40,774 nucleotides of DNA from Desulfobacterales bacterium (GTDB lineage: Bacteria > Desulfobacterota > Desulfobacteria > Desulfobacterales > JALSRD01). How positions within the stretch are numbered: position 1 is the stretch's first letter; each line of letters opens with the position of its first letter. A program made the position numbers and the translations under genes. Where the stretch lies: contig JALSRD010000085.1 in NCBI GenBank assembly GCA_026984935.1, forward strand, positions 1 to 40,774, given 5' to 3'. This document shows, one piece after another, positions 7,986 through 15,464 of this stretch. The notes below the pieces were generated by a model. It had not been told where the DNA came from. It did not search any database and worked only from the letters and a program-made list of their open reading frames with translations.

Positions 7986-8624
7986 ATGCCCGATGCACAA
8001 CAGCAACTGATCATTTTTACACGCTACCCCCGGCCGGGCAAGGCCAAAACGCGCCTGATTCCCGAACTGGGTGCCCACGGCGCCGCCGCGCTGCAGCGCC
8101 GTCTGACCGAGCGCGTCGTGGCCACGGCCCGGCAGCTGCCGGCCGGCCGCCATATTTTTTTCGAAGGCGGCCGTCTGCAGACCATGCAGCGCTGGCTGGG
8201 AAGGGATGCCGTTTTCCATCCCCAGGCACCCGGGGATCTGGGAAGCCGCATGCGCCATGCTTTTGTGCAGGTTTTCGCGGCCGGGGCGGGCCAGGTCGTT
8301 CTGGTCGGCAGCGACATTCCGGGCATTTCGGCGGATATCCTGCGCCAGGCCTTTGCACACCTGAAAGGCCGGGATGTGGTGCTCGGTCCGGCGGCGGACG
8401 GCGGTTATTACCTGATCGGGCTGCGGCGTGAGACTTTTCGGCACGCCTGCCGGGTGCTTTTCGGCGGCATACCATGGGGCAGTGCCGCCGTACTCAAAGA
8501 AACGCTGGCCGCGGCGCATGCCTGTGCCCTTTCCACGGCACTGCTGCACGAACTTAGGGACATCGACCGGCCGCAGGACCTGGCCGCCTGGGAAGGATCG
8601 CCGCATGAACAGTTCAAAAGGTAA
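7986..8624 (+). CDS. TIGR04282-type (DUF2064) transferase 1
   Basis: A 212-residue protein of the DUF2064 nucleotidyl/glycosyltransferase-like family, named rSAM/selenodomain-associated transferase 1. It has FTRYPRPGKAKTRL near the N-terminus (the nucleotide-binding strand-loop), VGSDIPGIS (about 102-110) as the DxD-like site, and ADGGYYLIGL (about 138-147). Families 1 and 2 are typically neighbours, as here. GAGGAAGG lies 5 nt before the ATG at 7986. It overlaps the next gene by 20 nt. In other genomes such pairs sit beside ArsS-like radical SAM genes of arsenosugar biosynthesis; no ArsS is seen in this window, so the arsenosugar role is unproven. Confidence 0.88.
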   Translation: MPDAQQQLIIFTRYPRPGKAKTRLIPELGAHGAAALQRRLTERVVATARQLPAGRHIFFEGGRLQTMQRWLGRDAVFHPQAPGDLGSRMRHAFVQVFAAGAGQVVLVGSDIPGISADILRQAFAHLKGRDVVLGPAADGGYYLIGLRRETFRHACRVLFGGIPWGSAAVLKETLAAAHACALSTALLHELRDIDRPQDLAAWEGSPHEQFKR

Positions 8625-9315
8625 ACCGGCGGCATCGCTTTCGGTTATCATCCCGGCCCTCAACGAAGCCCGCCATATCGGTGCGGCCCTCGACAGCGCC
8701 GGCCGGCGGGCCGGTGTGGAAACCATTGTCGTCGACGGCGGCAGCCGCGACGCCACGACCGTCGTGGCCGCATCCCGGGGCGCCACGGTAATTGCCTGCC
8801 GCCCGGGCCGGGCACGGCAGATGAATGCCGGCGCGGCAGTGGCCGGCGGCCGCATCCTGCTTTTTTTGCATGCCGATACGCGCCTGCCAGCCGGCTACGC
8901 CGGGCACGTGCACCGGGCACTGGCGTCCAAACGTGTGGCCGCCGGGGCCTTCAGCCTGAAAATCGACGTCCAACGGCCTGCCCTGCGCTTCATAGAGAAG
9001 GTGGCCAATTTCCGCTCCCGCGTTTTGAAAATGCCCTACGGCGATCAGGGGATCTTTGTCGGAAAGCGCCTGTTCCGGCGGCTCGGTGGATTTGCCGACA
9101 TGCCCATCATGGAGGATTTCGACCTGGTGCGGCGGCTGCAGCGCATGGGGGACATTGTCACGCTGCCCCAGGTCGCGCTCACCTCTGCCCGCCGCTGGGA
9201 ACACCTGGGTGCACTGAAAACCTGGCTCATAAACCAGGCCGTGGTATGCGCCTACCTGGGCGGATTCGATCCCCGCCGCATTGCCGGATGGTATGGTACC
9301 GGCCGTCTGCGCTGA
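8605..9315 (+). CDS. TIGR04283-type GT2 glycosyltransferase, transferase 2
   Basis: A 236-residue GT-A family 2 transferase. Motifs are LSVIIPALNEARHI (about 11-24), VVDGGSRDAT, LHADTRLP as the DxD site, and MEDFDLVRRL near the C-terminus. It matches the second half of the 5828-7948 protein in domain type, so the operon holds two versions of one domain. The ATG at 8605 lies inside the end of the previous gene with GGAAGG 8 nt upstream, indicating coupled translation. There is no membrane segment, so it is probably cytosolic or peripheral. The acceptor is unknown. Confidence 0.88.
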   Translation: MNSSKGKPAASLSVIIPALNEARHIGAALDSAGRRAGVETIVVDGGSRDATTVVAASRGATVIACRPGRARQMNAGAAVAGGRILLFLHADTRLPAGYAGHVHRALASKRVAAGAFSLKIDVQRPALRFIEKVANFRSRVLKMPYGDQGIFVGKRLFRRLGGFADMPIMEDFDLVRRLQRMGDIVTLPQVALTSARRWEHLGALKTWLINQAVVCAYLGGFDPRRIAGWYGTGRLR

Positions 9316-9331
9316 TGGCGGTTTTAGACAG

Positions 9332-10132
9332 TCAGAAGGCGCACGGTTCCAGGCATTGGCCCACCTGCGGGCAGATCTCCGGCGCGCCTGCCAGCAGCGG
9401 TTCTTCGATTTTTTGCCCGTTCAGAAATTCGTTTAAAAAAAACTCACTGCCGTCGAGCCTGGATATGCGGCCGCCGGCGGCCTCGAGCAAAACACGCGCC
9501 GCAGCAAGGCCCTGGTAGGATTCATTGGCAATCACAGCCGCTTCCGCACGTCCCATGGCGACAAACGCGATATGGGCCCCGGTGCAGCCGAAATTGCGGA
9601 TCTTGCCCGGAAAGTTCGGGTGGTAATGCTGGTGAAAACGCGAATAGGTAAGCAGCAGGCTTTCATCGTCAAGGCAGCCCTGGCCGGAGACCTGAATCCT
9701 GCGCCGGCCCCAGAAAGCATCCCTGCCCGCCTGGGCGGTGTATAAATCGCCTGAAGAAGGCATGTAAAAAACCCCCAGTACAGGCCAAAAGTTTTCAATC
9801 AACGCCAGCGAGGTTCCCCAGATAGGAATCCCCGCCTGAAAATTGGCCACGCCGTCCAGGGGGTCATAGATCCACAGGTAGCGGTTTTCCGCGTGTGAGT
9901 ATTCCAGGTTTTCGTGGGTGTTTACAAAAGCCAGGTGTTCGGGAAAGTGTGTTTTCAGCTTGGCTTTAAAGGACTCCATCAGGCGCAATTCCATATCGGT
10001 AATCAAGGATGCGTCAAACTTGAGTTCGGCTTTTCCTCCCCCGTAAAACTCCAGCGCCTGCCTGCCCATTTCCTGGATAACGTCGATGGCGAATTGATTC
10101 AACACGTTGAAGTCAGTTTCTCTCTTTGTCAA
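9332..10132 (-). CDS. Inositol-monophosphatase-family protein with altered metal site
   Basis: A 266-residue protein. The first metal motif is present: Glu74 (NTHE) and D90-P-L-D93-G94, with Val where Thr or Ser is usual (DGV instead of DGT). In the C-terminal motif, where the family has W-D-x-A-A, this protein reads Q-G-L-A-A (207-211) followed by LLEAAGG, so the third metal-binding Asp is replaced by Gly. The fold assignment is secure but catalysis may be altered or lost. The start is taken as TTG 10132 because AGGAGG stands 6 nt before it; the ATG 30 nt upstream has no ribosome site. It ends 16 nt from the convergent glycosyltransferase operon. Confidence 0.82.
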   Translation of the reverse strand: MTKRETDFNVLNQFAIDVIQEMGRQALEFYGGGKAELKFDASLITDMELRLMESFKAKLKTHFPEHLAFVNTHENLEYSHAENRYLWIYDPLDGVANFQAGIPIWGTSLALIENFWPVLGVFYMPSSGDLYTAQAGRDAFWGRRRIQVSGQGCLDDESLLLTYSRFHQHYHPNFPGKIRNFGCTGAHIAFVAMGRAEAAVIANESYQGLAAARVLLEAAGGRISRLDGSEFFLNEFLNGQKIEEPLLAGAPEICPQVGQCLEPCAF

Positions 10133-10275
10133 TGATGCCCTCCTGATGCATTGCCGGTCCAATTGACGAGGCCTCTACCTTTGCCTGGTCCATTCAGTTT
10201 AACAGAAAAGCCGGCCGGCTCAAAGTACTTTTTCCGCACGCCGCCGATCCCGCCCGGCCCCACACGGGGTATGTA

Positions 10276-10304
10276 TTGACAGGGTCGCAGCCGCTGACTA
10301 TAGT
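10276..10304 (+). promoter_or_regulatory. Sigma-70-type promoter for sppA
   Basis: TTGACA (10276-10281), 17-bp spacer, TATAGT (10299-10304): 6/6 and 5/6 matches. Transcription would start near 10311, about 56 nt before the GTG start at 10367. Confidence 0.75.
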
Positions 10305-10366
10305 CTGACAATCCAAAAATGTGCGGGTCCGGCGGGCCCTGCCGAACTTTTCGAAGGAAACTTGGC

Positions 10367-11356
10367 GTGAAGCGATTTTTTCTCCTGGTCGCCGTTTTTG
10401 CGGCAGGGGCTCTTCTGGCCGGTTGCACGGTTTTTCGCGTCAACCTGCTGCCGTCTGCCCAAAACCGACTTAAAGAGGTCACACTGCAGGGCAAGGCGAG
10501 CGGCAAGGTGGCCGTCATCTCCATCAGCGGAACCATCAGCGGCCGCTCCCGCAAGGGCCTGCTGCGTGACCGCGCCTCCATGGTGCAGGAAGTCGTCTCG
10601 CGGCTTAAACTGGCGCAAAAAGACAAGCAGGTGAAGGCGGTTGTCCTGAAAATCGACACACCGGGCGGCACGGCATCCGCCAGCGATATCCTCTACCATG
10701 AAATTATGGCCTACAAACGCCGCAGCGGCGCCAAAGTCGTGGCGGCCATGATGGGCCTGGCAACCTCCGGCGGATACTATGTATCGCTGGCGGCTGACGC
10801 CATCTATGCCCACCCCACCACGGTCACCGGATCCATCGGCGTCATCTTCCTGCAACCCAAAGCGATCGGCCTGATGAAAAAGATCGGAGTGGATGTCGAT
10901 GTCAGCAAATCCGGCCCCAACAAGGATATGGCATCCCCGTTTCGCCGCAGCACCGCCGAGGAGCGGCGCATCCTGCAGGCCCTGACCCATTCCCTGGCGG
11001 ATCAGTTCCTGCATTTGGTCGCCATACGGCGCCATCTCTTAGCCGAAACACTGGCACAGGTCGCCACGGCCAGGATCTACCTGGCTGCCGACGCACGGAA
11101 ACTGGGCCTTATCGACGCCATCGGGTATCTGCCGGATGCCATCGATAAAGCCAAAGAGCTCGCCGGCCTCGATCCGGCATGTAAAGTCGTGGCCTACCAG
11201 CGGCGCACCGCTCCTGACGGCACCGTTTACAGCGATGCGCTGAACCGATATGCCGGCAGCAGCAGTCCGGGTCCACGGCTCAGCCTGTGGTCGCTTTTAC
11301 CCGTCAAACAGCCCGGCTTTTATTATCTCTGGCTGCCCGGCTTGTCAGCAGAGTAG
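10367..11356 (+). CDS. sppA: Signal peptide peptidase SppA, lipoprotein form (S49 family)
   Basis: A 329-residue short-form SppA that degrades leftover signal peptides in the membrane. The N-terminus VKRFFLLVAVF...LLAGC is a lipoprotein signal with Cys at about 19, which is unusual because most SppA proteins are anchored by a TM helix. The catalytic Ser is in ATSGGYY and the catalytic Lys in SGPNKDM, as in single-domain Ser-Lys dyad enzymes; TGSIGVI also fits. The start is GTG 10367, preceded by AAGGA at about 8 nt; upstream in-frame codons lack a signal. The C-terminal tail of about 50 residues past the protease core matches nothing I know. The MFS gene follows after 64 nt. Confidence 0.88.
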   Translation: MKRFFLLVAVFAAGALLAGCTVFRVNLLPSAQNRLKEVTLQGKASGKVAVISISGTISGRSRKGLLRDRASMVQEVVSRLKLAQKDKQVKAVVLKIDTPGGTASASDILYHEIMAYKRRSGAKVVAAMMGLATSGGYYVSLAADAIYAHPTTVTGSIGVIFLQPKAIGLMKKIGVDVDVSKSGPNKDMASPFRRSTAEERRILQALTHSLADQFLHLVAIRRHLLAETLAQVATARIYLAADARKLGLIDAIGYLPDAIDKAKELAGLDPACKVVAYQRRTAPDGTVYSDALNRYAGSSSPGPRLSLWSLLPVKQPGFYYLWLPGLSAE

Positions 11357-11420
11357 CCCGGCAGTTCCCCCGGATGCGATTCACCAGCGGTTGTTTAACT
11401 CTCTATCAGCGGAGACAGTC

Positions 11421-12800
11421 ATGCGCACGTCGGACTCCGGCGAAATTTTTAAGATCTCCAACATCCGGTATTTCATTCGCTTCCGGCTGTTTTTCAACGC
11501 CCGCTTCTACTACCCGGTCTTTACGATCCTGTTTATCGATTTCGGCCTTTCGCTGGAGCAGTTCGCCCTGCTTAACGTGGTCTGGGCCGCGACCATCGTG
11601 CTGCTGGAAGTTCCCTCGGGCGCACTGGCCGACACCATGGGCCGCAGAAACCTGCTGGTTCTGGCCGCCGGTCTGATGGTCGCCGAAATGGCCCTCCTGT
11701 CGTTCGTTCCGCGCGGCAACGTGCATCTTCTGTTCGCCGCCTTCCTGCTGAACCGCGTACTGAGCGGCACGGCCGAGGCCGCGGCCAGCGGCGCCGATGA
11801 AGCGCTGGCCTTCGACAGCCTCAAGCAGGCGGGCCTGGAACGGCAATGGGGACGTGTGCTGGACCGCCAAATGCGCGTACAGTCCATGGGCTACATGCTC
11901 GCCATGAGCATGGGTGCTGCGGTATACGATCCGCATATGATGCAGAAAACGGCCGACTGGCTGGGGCTGCACGTTGTGCTGACCCAGGATATCACCCTGC
12001 GCTTTCCCATCTACCTGACCCTGCTGATGGCGCTGCTGGCACTGACGACCACCTTGGGCATGCACGAAACCCGCCCCCAGAATGATACAGCTGCCTGCCG
12101 AGACCTGAAATCCTGCGGGCACTCCGCCCGCCAGGCTTTCGGCGTGACCTTTCAGGCGGGGCGCTGGATCCTGAAAACCCCGATTGCCCTGGTCATCATT
12201 GCCGGCGGCGTTTTGTTCGACAACATCATCCGCATGGTGCTGACACTTTCCAGCCAATATTACCGCCTGATTCAGCTGCCCGAAGCCACCTTCGGTCTCA
12301 TCGGATCCGGCCTGGCCTTGATGGGCCTGTTGGCGCCCCGCGTGGCCCTGAAGCTGGTTGAACGGCGCACGCCGGCTTTCAACATGGCCCTGCTGGCCGG
12401 CCTGACATTCTGCGGCCTGCTGGGCATGACTTTTTTCATACCGCGGCTAGGCCTGCTGCCCATGGTGTTTTTGTACAGCGCCATGCTGATGATGGGATTT
12501 ATGCTGAGCTATTACCTGAACCGCATCACGGCCTCGGAGCAACGTGCCACCGTACTGAGCTTCAAGGGCCTTTCATTCAACCTGGGATACGGGATCGCCG
12601 GATTGCTGTATGCCTTGCTGGTGGCGATGACAAAATCCGGGCTGACAACAGATATCCGGGTCGGCGGGAAAGTGCTGGAAGACCTGGCCTTTAAGGCCTC
12701 ACTGGGCTGGTTCCCATGGTACTTCCTCTTTACACTGGCGCTGTGGTTCTTTTTTGCCAGCCGGAAATTGCACCTTGCCGACATGCAGCAGATCAGATAG
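11421..12800 (+). CDS. MFS transporter
   Basis: A 459-residue polytopic membrane protein of the major facilitator superfamily. After the first helix pair, LLEVPSGALADTMGRRNLL is the loop 2-3 motif A (G-x-L-A-D-x-x-G-R-R). About 12 hydrophobic segments follow, with a large extramembrane loop around residues 165-240. The protein resembles permeases of unknown substrate annotated simply as MFS transporters. GGAGA lies 7 nt before ATG 11421. It follows sppA closely on the same strand and may share its promoter. Confidence 0.82.
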   Translation: MRTSDSGEIFKISNIRYFIRFRLFFNARFYYPVFTILFIDFGLSLEQFALLNVVWAATIVLLEVPSGALADTMGRRNLLVLAAGLMVAEMALLSFVPRGNVHLLFAAFLLNRVLSGTAEAAASGADEALAFDSLKQAGLERQWGRVLDRQMRVQSMGYMLAMSMGAAVYDPHMMQKTADWLGLHVVLTQDITLRFPIYLTLLMALLALTTTLGMHETRPQNDTAACRDLKSCGHSARQAFGVTFQAGRWILKTPIALVIIAGGVLFDNIIRMVLTLSSQYYRLIQLPEATFGLIGSGLALMGLLAPRVALKLVERRTPAFNMALLAGLTFCGLLGMTFFIPRLGLLPMVFLYSAMLMMGFMLSYYLNRITASEQRATVLSFKGLSFNLGYGIAGLLYALLVAMTKSGLTTDIRVGGKVLEDLAFKASLGWFPWYFLFTLALWFFFASRKLHLADMQQIR

Positions 12801-13071
12801 AGCCCACGCCCACCCGGCTGCCCACCGCGATGGCAGACCAGTCGCTGCGCGCCCATCTCGCAAATTGCGGCACCCGGCTTGACGTAATTTGTCACCTCTC
12901 AGACCTTCGCCTGTCATAATCTGCGCACCACCTCCCTAACTTACCGTGTTCACATATCTTCACAATTCAAATGGCCTGGCTCGCTTCTTGCAATCAGCCA
13001 CTGTTAAAAAGCTGCCGGACGTCGGCAGTCAGTTCCGTTCTTCGCGTCACCGCAGAAAGGGCCGGGCCGCC

Positions 13072-13275
13072 ATGCAACTGATCGAATACCAATGCCGCAA
13101 ATGCCGTTACGTTTTTGCAAAGATACATTTTCAAAAGGATTCCAAGGCGGTGTCATGCCCCCGCTGCCATCATCATGTGGTGCGCCAGCGCCTGGACTTT
13201 ACAGCCCCGTGGCATGATCCCCCGCCGGCGACGCCTTTTCCCGACACCTCCGACGAGCCGACATGGCGGCCGTAG
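13072..13275 (+). CDS. Small zinc-ribbon protein
   Basis: A 67-residue protein with two CxxC pairs (YQCRKCRY at about 8-11 and SCPRCHHH at about 30-33), a rubredoxin-like or FmdB-like zinc ribbon. A Pro-rich tail (about 46-67) follows. The ATG at 13072 starts directly at the ribbon; an AAAGGG site lies some 17 nt upstream and spacing is poor. An upstream in-frame ATG at 12946 adds residues with no domain. It precedes the STAS-like gene by 52 nt. A regulatory or RNA/DNA-binding role is possible; nothing specific can be said. Confidence 0.65.
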   Translation: MQLIEYQCRKCRYVFAKIHFQKDSKAVSCPRCHHHVVRQRLDFTAPWHDPPPATPFPDTSDEPTWRP

Positions 13276-13327
13276 CATATATCGTGGCGGCTGCAACAGC
13301 CAAATAGAGAAAGGAAAACTTCAATCC

Positions 13328-13630
13328 ATGGCATCCAACTTCCATATTGCCGTCGATCATGTTGTCGGGAGGCTGCACATCCGACTTGATGGCGACTTTG
13401 ACGGCACCTCGGCGTTCGAGCTAATCCATATGCTGGATCGATACGGCCGCAAGGCGACTGAAATCATCATCGACACCAGTGGACTGAAGCGCGTATTTCC
13501 TTTTGGCAGGGACACCTTTCGCAATAACCTGCACCACATCACCGGCGGGACCGGCGAACTGATCGTGCGGGGCAAGCACAAAAAGCGGTTTTCTCTACAT
13601 GGACAGAGCACCATTTGCAATCCGCGCTAA
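13328..13630 (+). CDS. STAS-domain-like protein (anti-sigma antagonist fold)
   Basis: A 100-residue protein with the beta-alpha pattern of a STAS domain: VGRLHIRLDGDFDGTSAFEL, then EIIIDTSGLKRVFPFGRDTF. In SpoIIAA-type antagonists the second strand ends in a D-x-S-G-x-x-x-I-D-S-S-G phosphoserine loop. Here the DTSG is kept but the region where the phosphorylated Ser would lie reads FPFGRDTF, so classic Ser phosphorylation looks unlikely. AAAGGAAAA precedes the ATG by about 13 nt. No kinase partner is in the window. The fold call is moderate and the function unknown. Confidence 0.6.
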   Translation: MASNFHIAVDHVVGRLHIRLDGDFDGTSAFELIHMLDRYGRKATEIIIDTSGLKRVFPFGRDTFRNNLHHITGGTGELIVRGKHKKRFSLHGQSTICNPR

Positions 13631-13680
13631 CCGGTTAACCTTCATCTGAGAGCATCTTGACAGGCAAAACATTCAGGGCC

Positions 13681-14145
13681 ATGAATTCGTTTTCCGGCCC
13701 CGAGCGACGCTCGGGCAGAGACCGGCGCCACCGGCAAGCATCCATTTTCAGCAAATCCCGTCTGGCCGGCCTGCGCCACCGGCCGCGCAGGCGCGAAGAC
13801 CGCCGCAAAGCGTTCAGCGTTGACCGCCACAGCCCCAGGACGCTGGTGGTCATTCTGCTGATTATCCTGCTGAGCATCAGCGATGCCGCACTGACCCTTT
13901 ATCTCATCGGGCATGGCGCCGCTGAAATCAACCCGCTGATGCGCTACTTTCTGCACTACGGGCCGGGGGTTTTTTTTATCGTCAAATACCTGCTGACATC
14001 CCTTTCTCTTTTCATCATATTGATCTACAAGGACAATTTCATCTTCGAGACCCGCCTGCGCGTCAAAATCCTCTTTTGGGCGGCCCTGGTGCCCTTTCTC
14101 CTTGTCGTCGCATGGGAAGTCATACTGTTTCTGCTGACAATCTAA
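13681..14145 (+). CDS. DUF5658-type membrane protein
   Basis: A 154-residue protein. The N-terminus is basic and polar with two Arg-rich blocks (GPERRSGRDRR and RPRRREDRRK), then three TM segments. The first reads VVILLIILLSISDAALTLYLI and is followed by AAEINPLMRYFL and GPGVFFIVKYLLT. The D-A-x-x-T-x-x-L...E-x-N-P-x-M pattern matches DUF5658. Function is unknown to me. An alternative TTG start at 13657 would add eight residues; neither start has a well-spaced ribosome site, and I prefer the ATG. Confidence 0.7.
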   Translation: MNSFSGPERRSGRDRRHRQASIFSKSRLAGLRHRPRRREDRRKAFSVDRHSPRTLVVILLIILLSISDAALTLYLIGHGAAEINPLMRYFLHYGPGVFFIVKYLLTSLSLFIILIYKDNFIFETRLRVKILFWAALVPFLLVVAWEVILFLLTI

Positions 14146-14305
14146 GCCGGACCCCGGCGGGAAACAAACGCCCTGTTCTACGATTCTCACCACCCGCGAT
14201 TCGGCTGTCGGCCCTCCTGCCCATCGTCGATGAAAACACTTTCGCGCCGCCCCTTGCCCAACATCGGGATTCTCGCTCATACACAATATGTTGTTTATTT
14301 TTTTC

Positions 14306-14334
14306 TTGACATACCACATAAGGCGTTTTATAAG
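14306..14334 (+). promoter_or_regulatory. Sigma-70-type promoter for the PilZ gene
   Basis: TTGACA (14306-14311), 17-bp spacer, TATAAG (14329-14334): 6/6 and 5/6. The start site would be near 14341, leaving a leader of about 77 nt to ATG 14418. The 272-nt gap before the PilZ gene otherwise shows only AT-rich sequence just upstream of the -35 box. Confidence 0.75.
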
Positions 14335-14417
14335 CACTCCCGGCAGGAGTCGCTCCATGGCAACGGACCATCATCCTGGCCACATATTTCCGGTTGGGGT
14401 GTTTCGCGGAGGAAAGC

Positions 14418-14825
14418 ATGGCGGATATGCAGGAAAATCGTCAGGAGAAACGCTACCGGGTCAAAGAGGGTGCCATCGCCGTCATCGGCAACCATGCCAA
14501 CGTGCTCGGGCAAATCATCGATATCAGCCTGAGCGGGCTTTCCTTTCGTTACATGGACAACGGCCAGAAAGAAGACAATGACCGTCTGACCATTTTGTCG
14601 ACGGACCAGAATTTTTACCTCGTCAATATTCCTTTTGAAACGGTTTCCGATTTTTCACTGCACAACATTCCGTCCTTCAGCAGTATGGTCATGCGCCGCC
14701 GGTGCCTGCGTTTCGGCACGCTGACCGCAGAGCAGACTGCCCAGATCAAACGTTTCATCGCCCGCTACGCCTCCTCTGAAAGCTTGAAAAACGCATCTGA
14801 TTCCGGTAACGTGGCAGCCATCTGA
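14418..14825 (+). CDS. PilZ-domain protein (putative c-di-GMP receptor)
   Basis: A 135-residue single-domain protein. EKRYRVKEGA (residues about 9-18) supplies the RxxxR-like c-di-GMP-binding arm, and IIDISLSGLSF (about 33-43) the D/N-x-S-x-x-G motif of PilZ. GGAGGA lies 5 nt before ATG 14418. The two motifs are intact enough to predict c-di-GMP binding, though the first arm is R-Y-R-V-K instead of canonical RxxxR. A BcsA/CslA-like synthase at 4350-5831 lacks its own PilZ domain, but nothing links them beyond being on one segment. It has its own promoter. Confidence 0.78.
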   Translation: MADMQENRQEKRYRVKEGAIAVIGNHANVLGQIIDISLSGLSFRYMDNGQKEDNDRLTILSTDQNFYLVNIPFETVSDFSLHNIPSFSSMVMRRRCLRFGTLTAEQTAQIKRFIARYASSESLKNASDSGNVAAI

Positions 14826-14982
14826 CTGCTGTTGATGCGAAACGGCCTCATTTTAGCGCCAACTATCGGGAATAACAGTCTCTGGAGTCCGTCGGCCGCG
14901 ACTTTCTGCATGTCGCATTCCGGACATGGAAACGGACCGGCGGCCGGCTGACGAACCAACCCGAATCAGGAGCATGAATCCA

Positions 14983-15453
14983 ATGCCCGTCAAATATGCG
15001 CCAGTTCGCCGGGTGGTGTCGGTACTTGCGGTACTGTTTTTCTGCCTCGCCGGCTTTGGCTGTCAACGCAATGAGGTCAACAGGGAAATCGGCCACCTGC
15101 ACGATACCGACAAGGAAGTCCGTCAGGAGGCCGTCAAAGCCCTGGTACGCATTGGCCCCCCGGCTGTCGAACCGCTGATCAAGGCCCTCAAGGAAAAAAA
15201 TCCTGATGTTCAGGCAGCCGCCGCCAAGGCGCTGGGTCTGATCGGTGACAAACGGGCCGTGATGCCGCTGGTGGACATGATGAAGAACTCCTACAATGTC
15301 GAGCTGATGTTCGAAATTGCCGTGGCCCTGACACAAATCGGAGATGAACGCGCCTGCGGGGCCCTGCAGACGGCCAGCCGGAACTCCAGCAACCTAATCT
15401 CCAGCGCCGCCAGAAAAGTCTTGTCGCAAAGCGGACTTTGCAAACAGAAATAG
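14983..15453 (+). CDS. HEAT-repeat lipoprotein-like exported protein
   Basis: A 156-residue protein. A signal sequence (VVSVLAVLFFCLAGFGC) ends with Cys at about 27. The last residues AGFGC are only a loose lipobox, so lipidation is probable but not certain. Four helical HEAT/PBS-lyase-like repeats follow: VRQEAVKALVRIGPPAVEPL, PDVQAAAAKALGLIGDKRAV, a third around VELMFEIAVALTQIGDERA, and a degenerate last one. Such repeats are protein-binding scaffolds. Start ATG 14983 has AGGAG 10 nt upstream; ATG 14974 is only 1 nt from that site. It ends 11 nt before the acyl-ligase gene. Confidence 0.78.
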   Translation: MPVKYAPVRRVVSVLAVLFFCLAGFGCQRNEVNREIGHLHDTDKEVRQEAVKALVRIGPPAVEPLIKALKEKNPDVQAAAAKALGLIGDKRAVMPLVDMMKNSYNVELMFEIAVALTQIGDERACGALQTASRNSSNLISSAARKVLSQSGLCKQK

Positions 15454-15464
15454 GGAAACCCGCC

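Noticed and set aside
10133-10162. ATG-initiated start of the IMPase-like gene
   Set aside because: The ATG at 10162 has no ribosome site, whereas AGGAGG lies just before the in-frame TTG at 10132.
12801-13071. Gap between the MFS gene and the zinc-ribbon gene
   Set aside because: No convincing promoter, terminator or RNA structure was found; an open frame from 12946 only extends the zinc-ribbon gene upstream without domain content.
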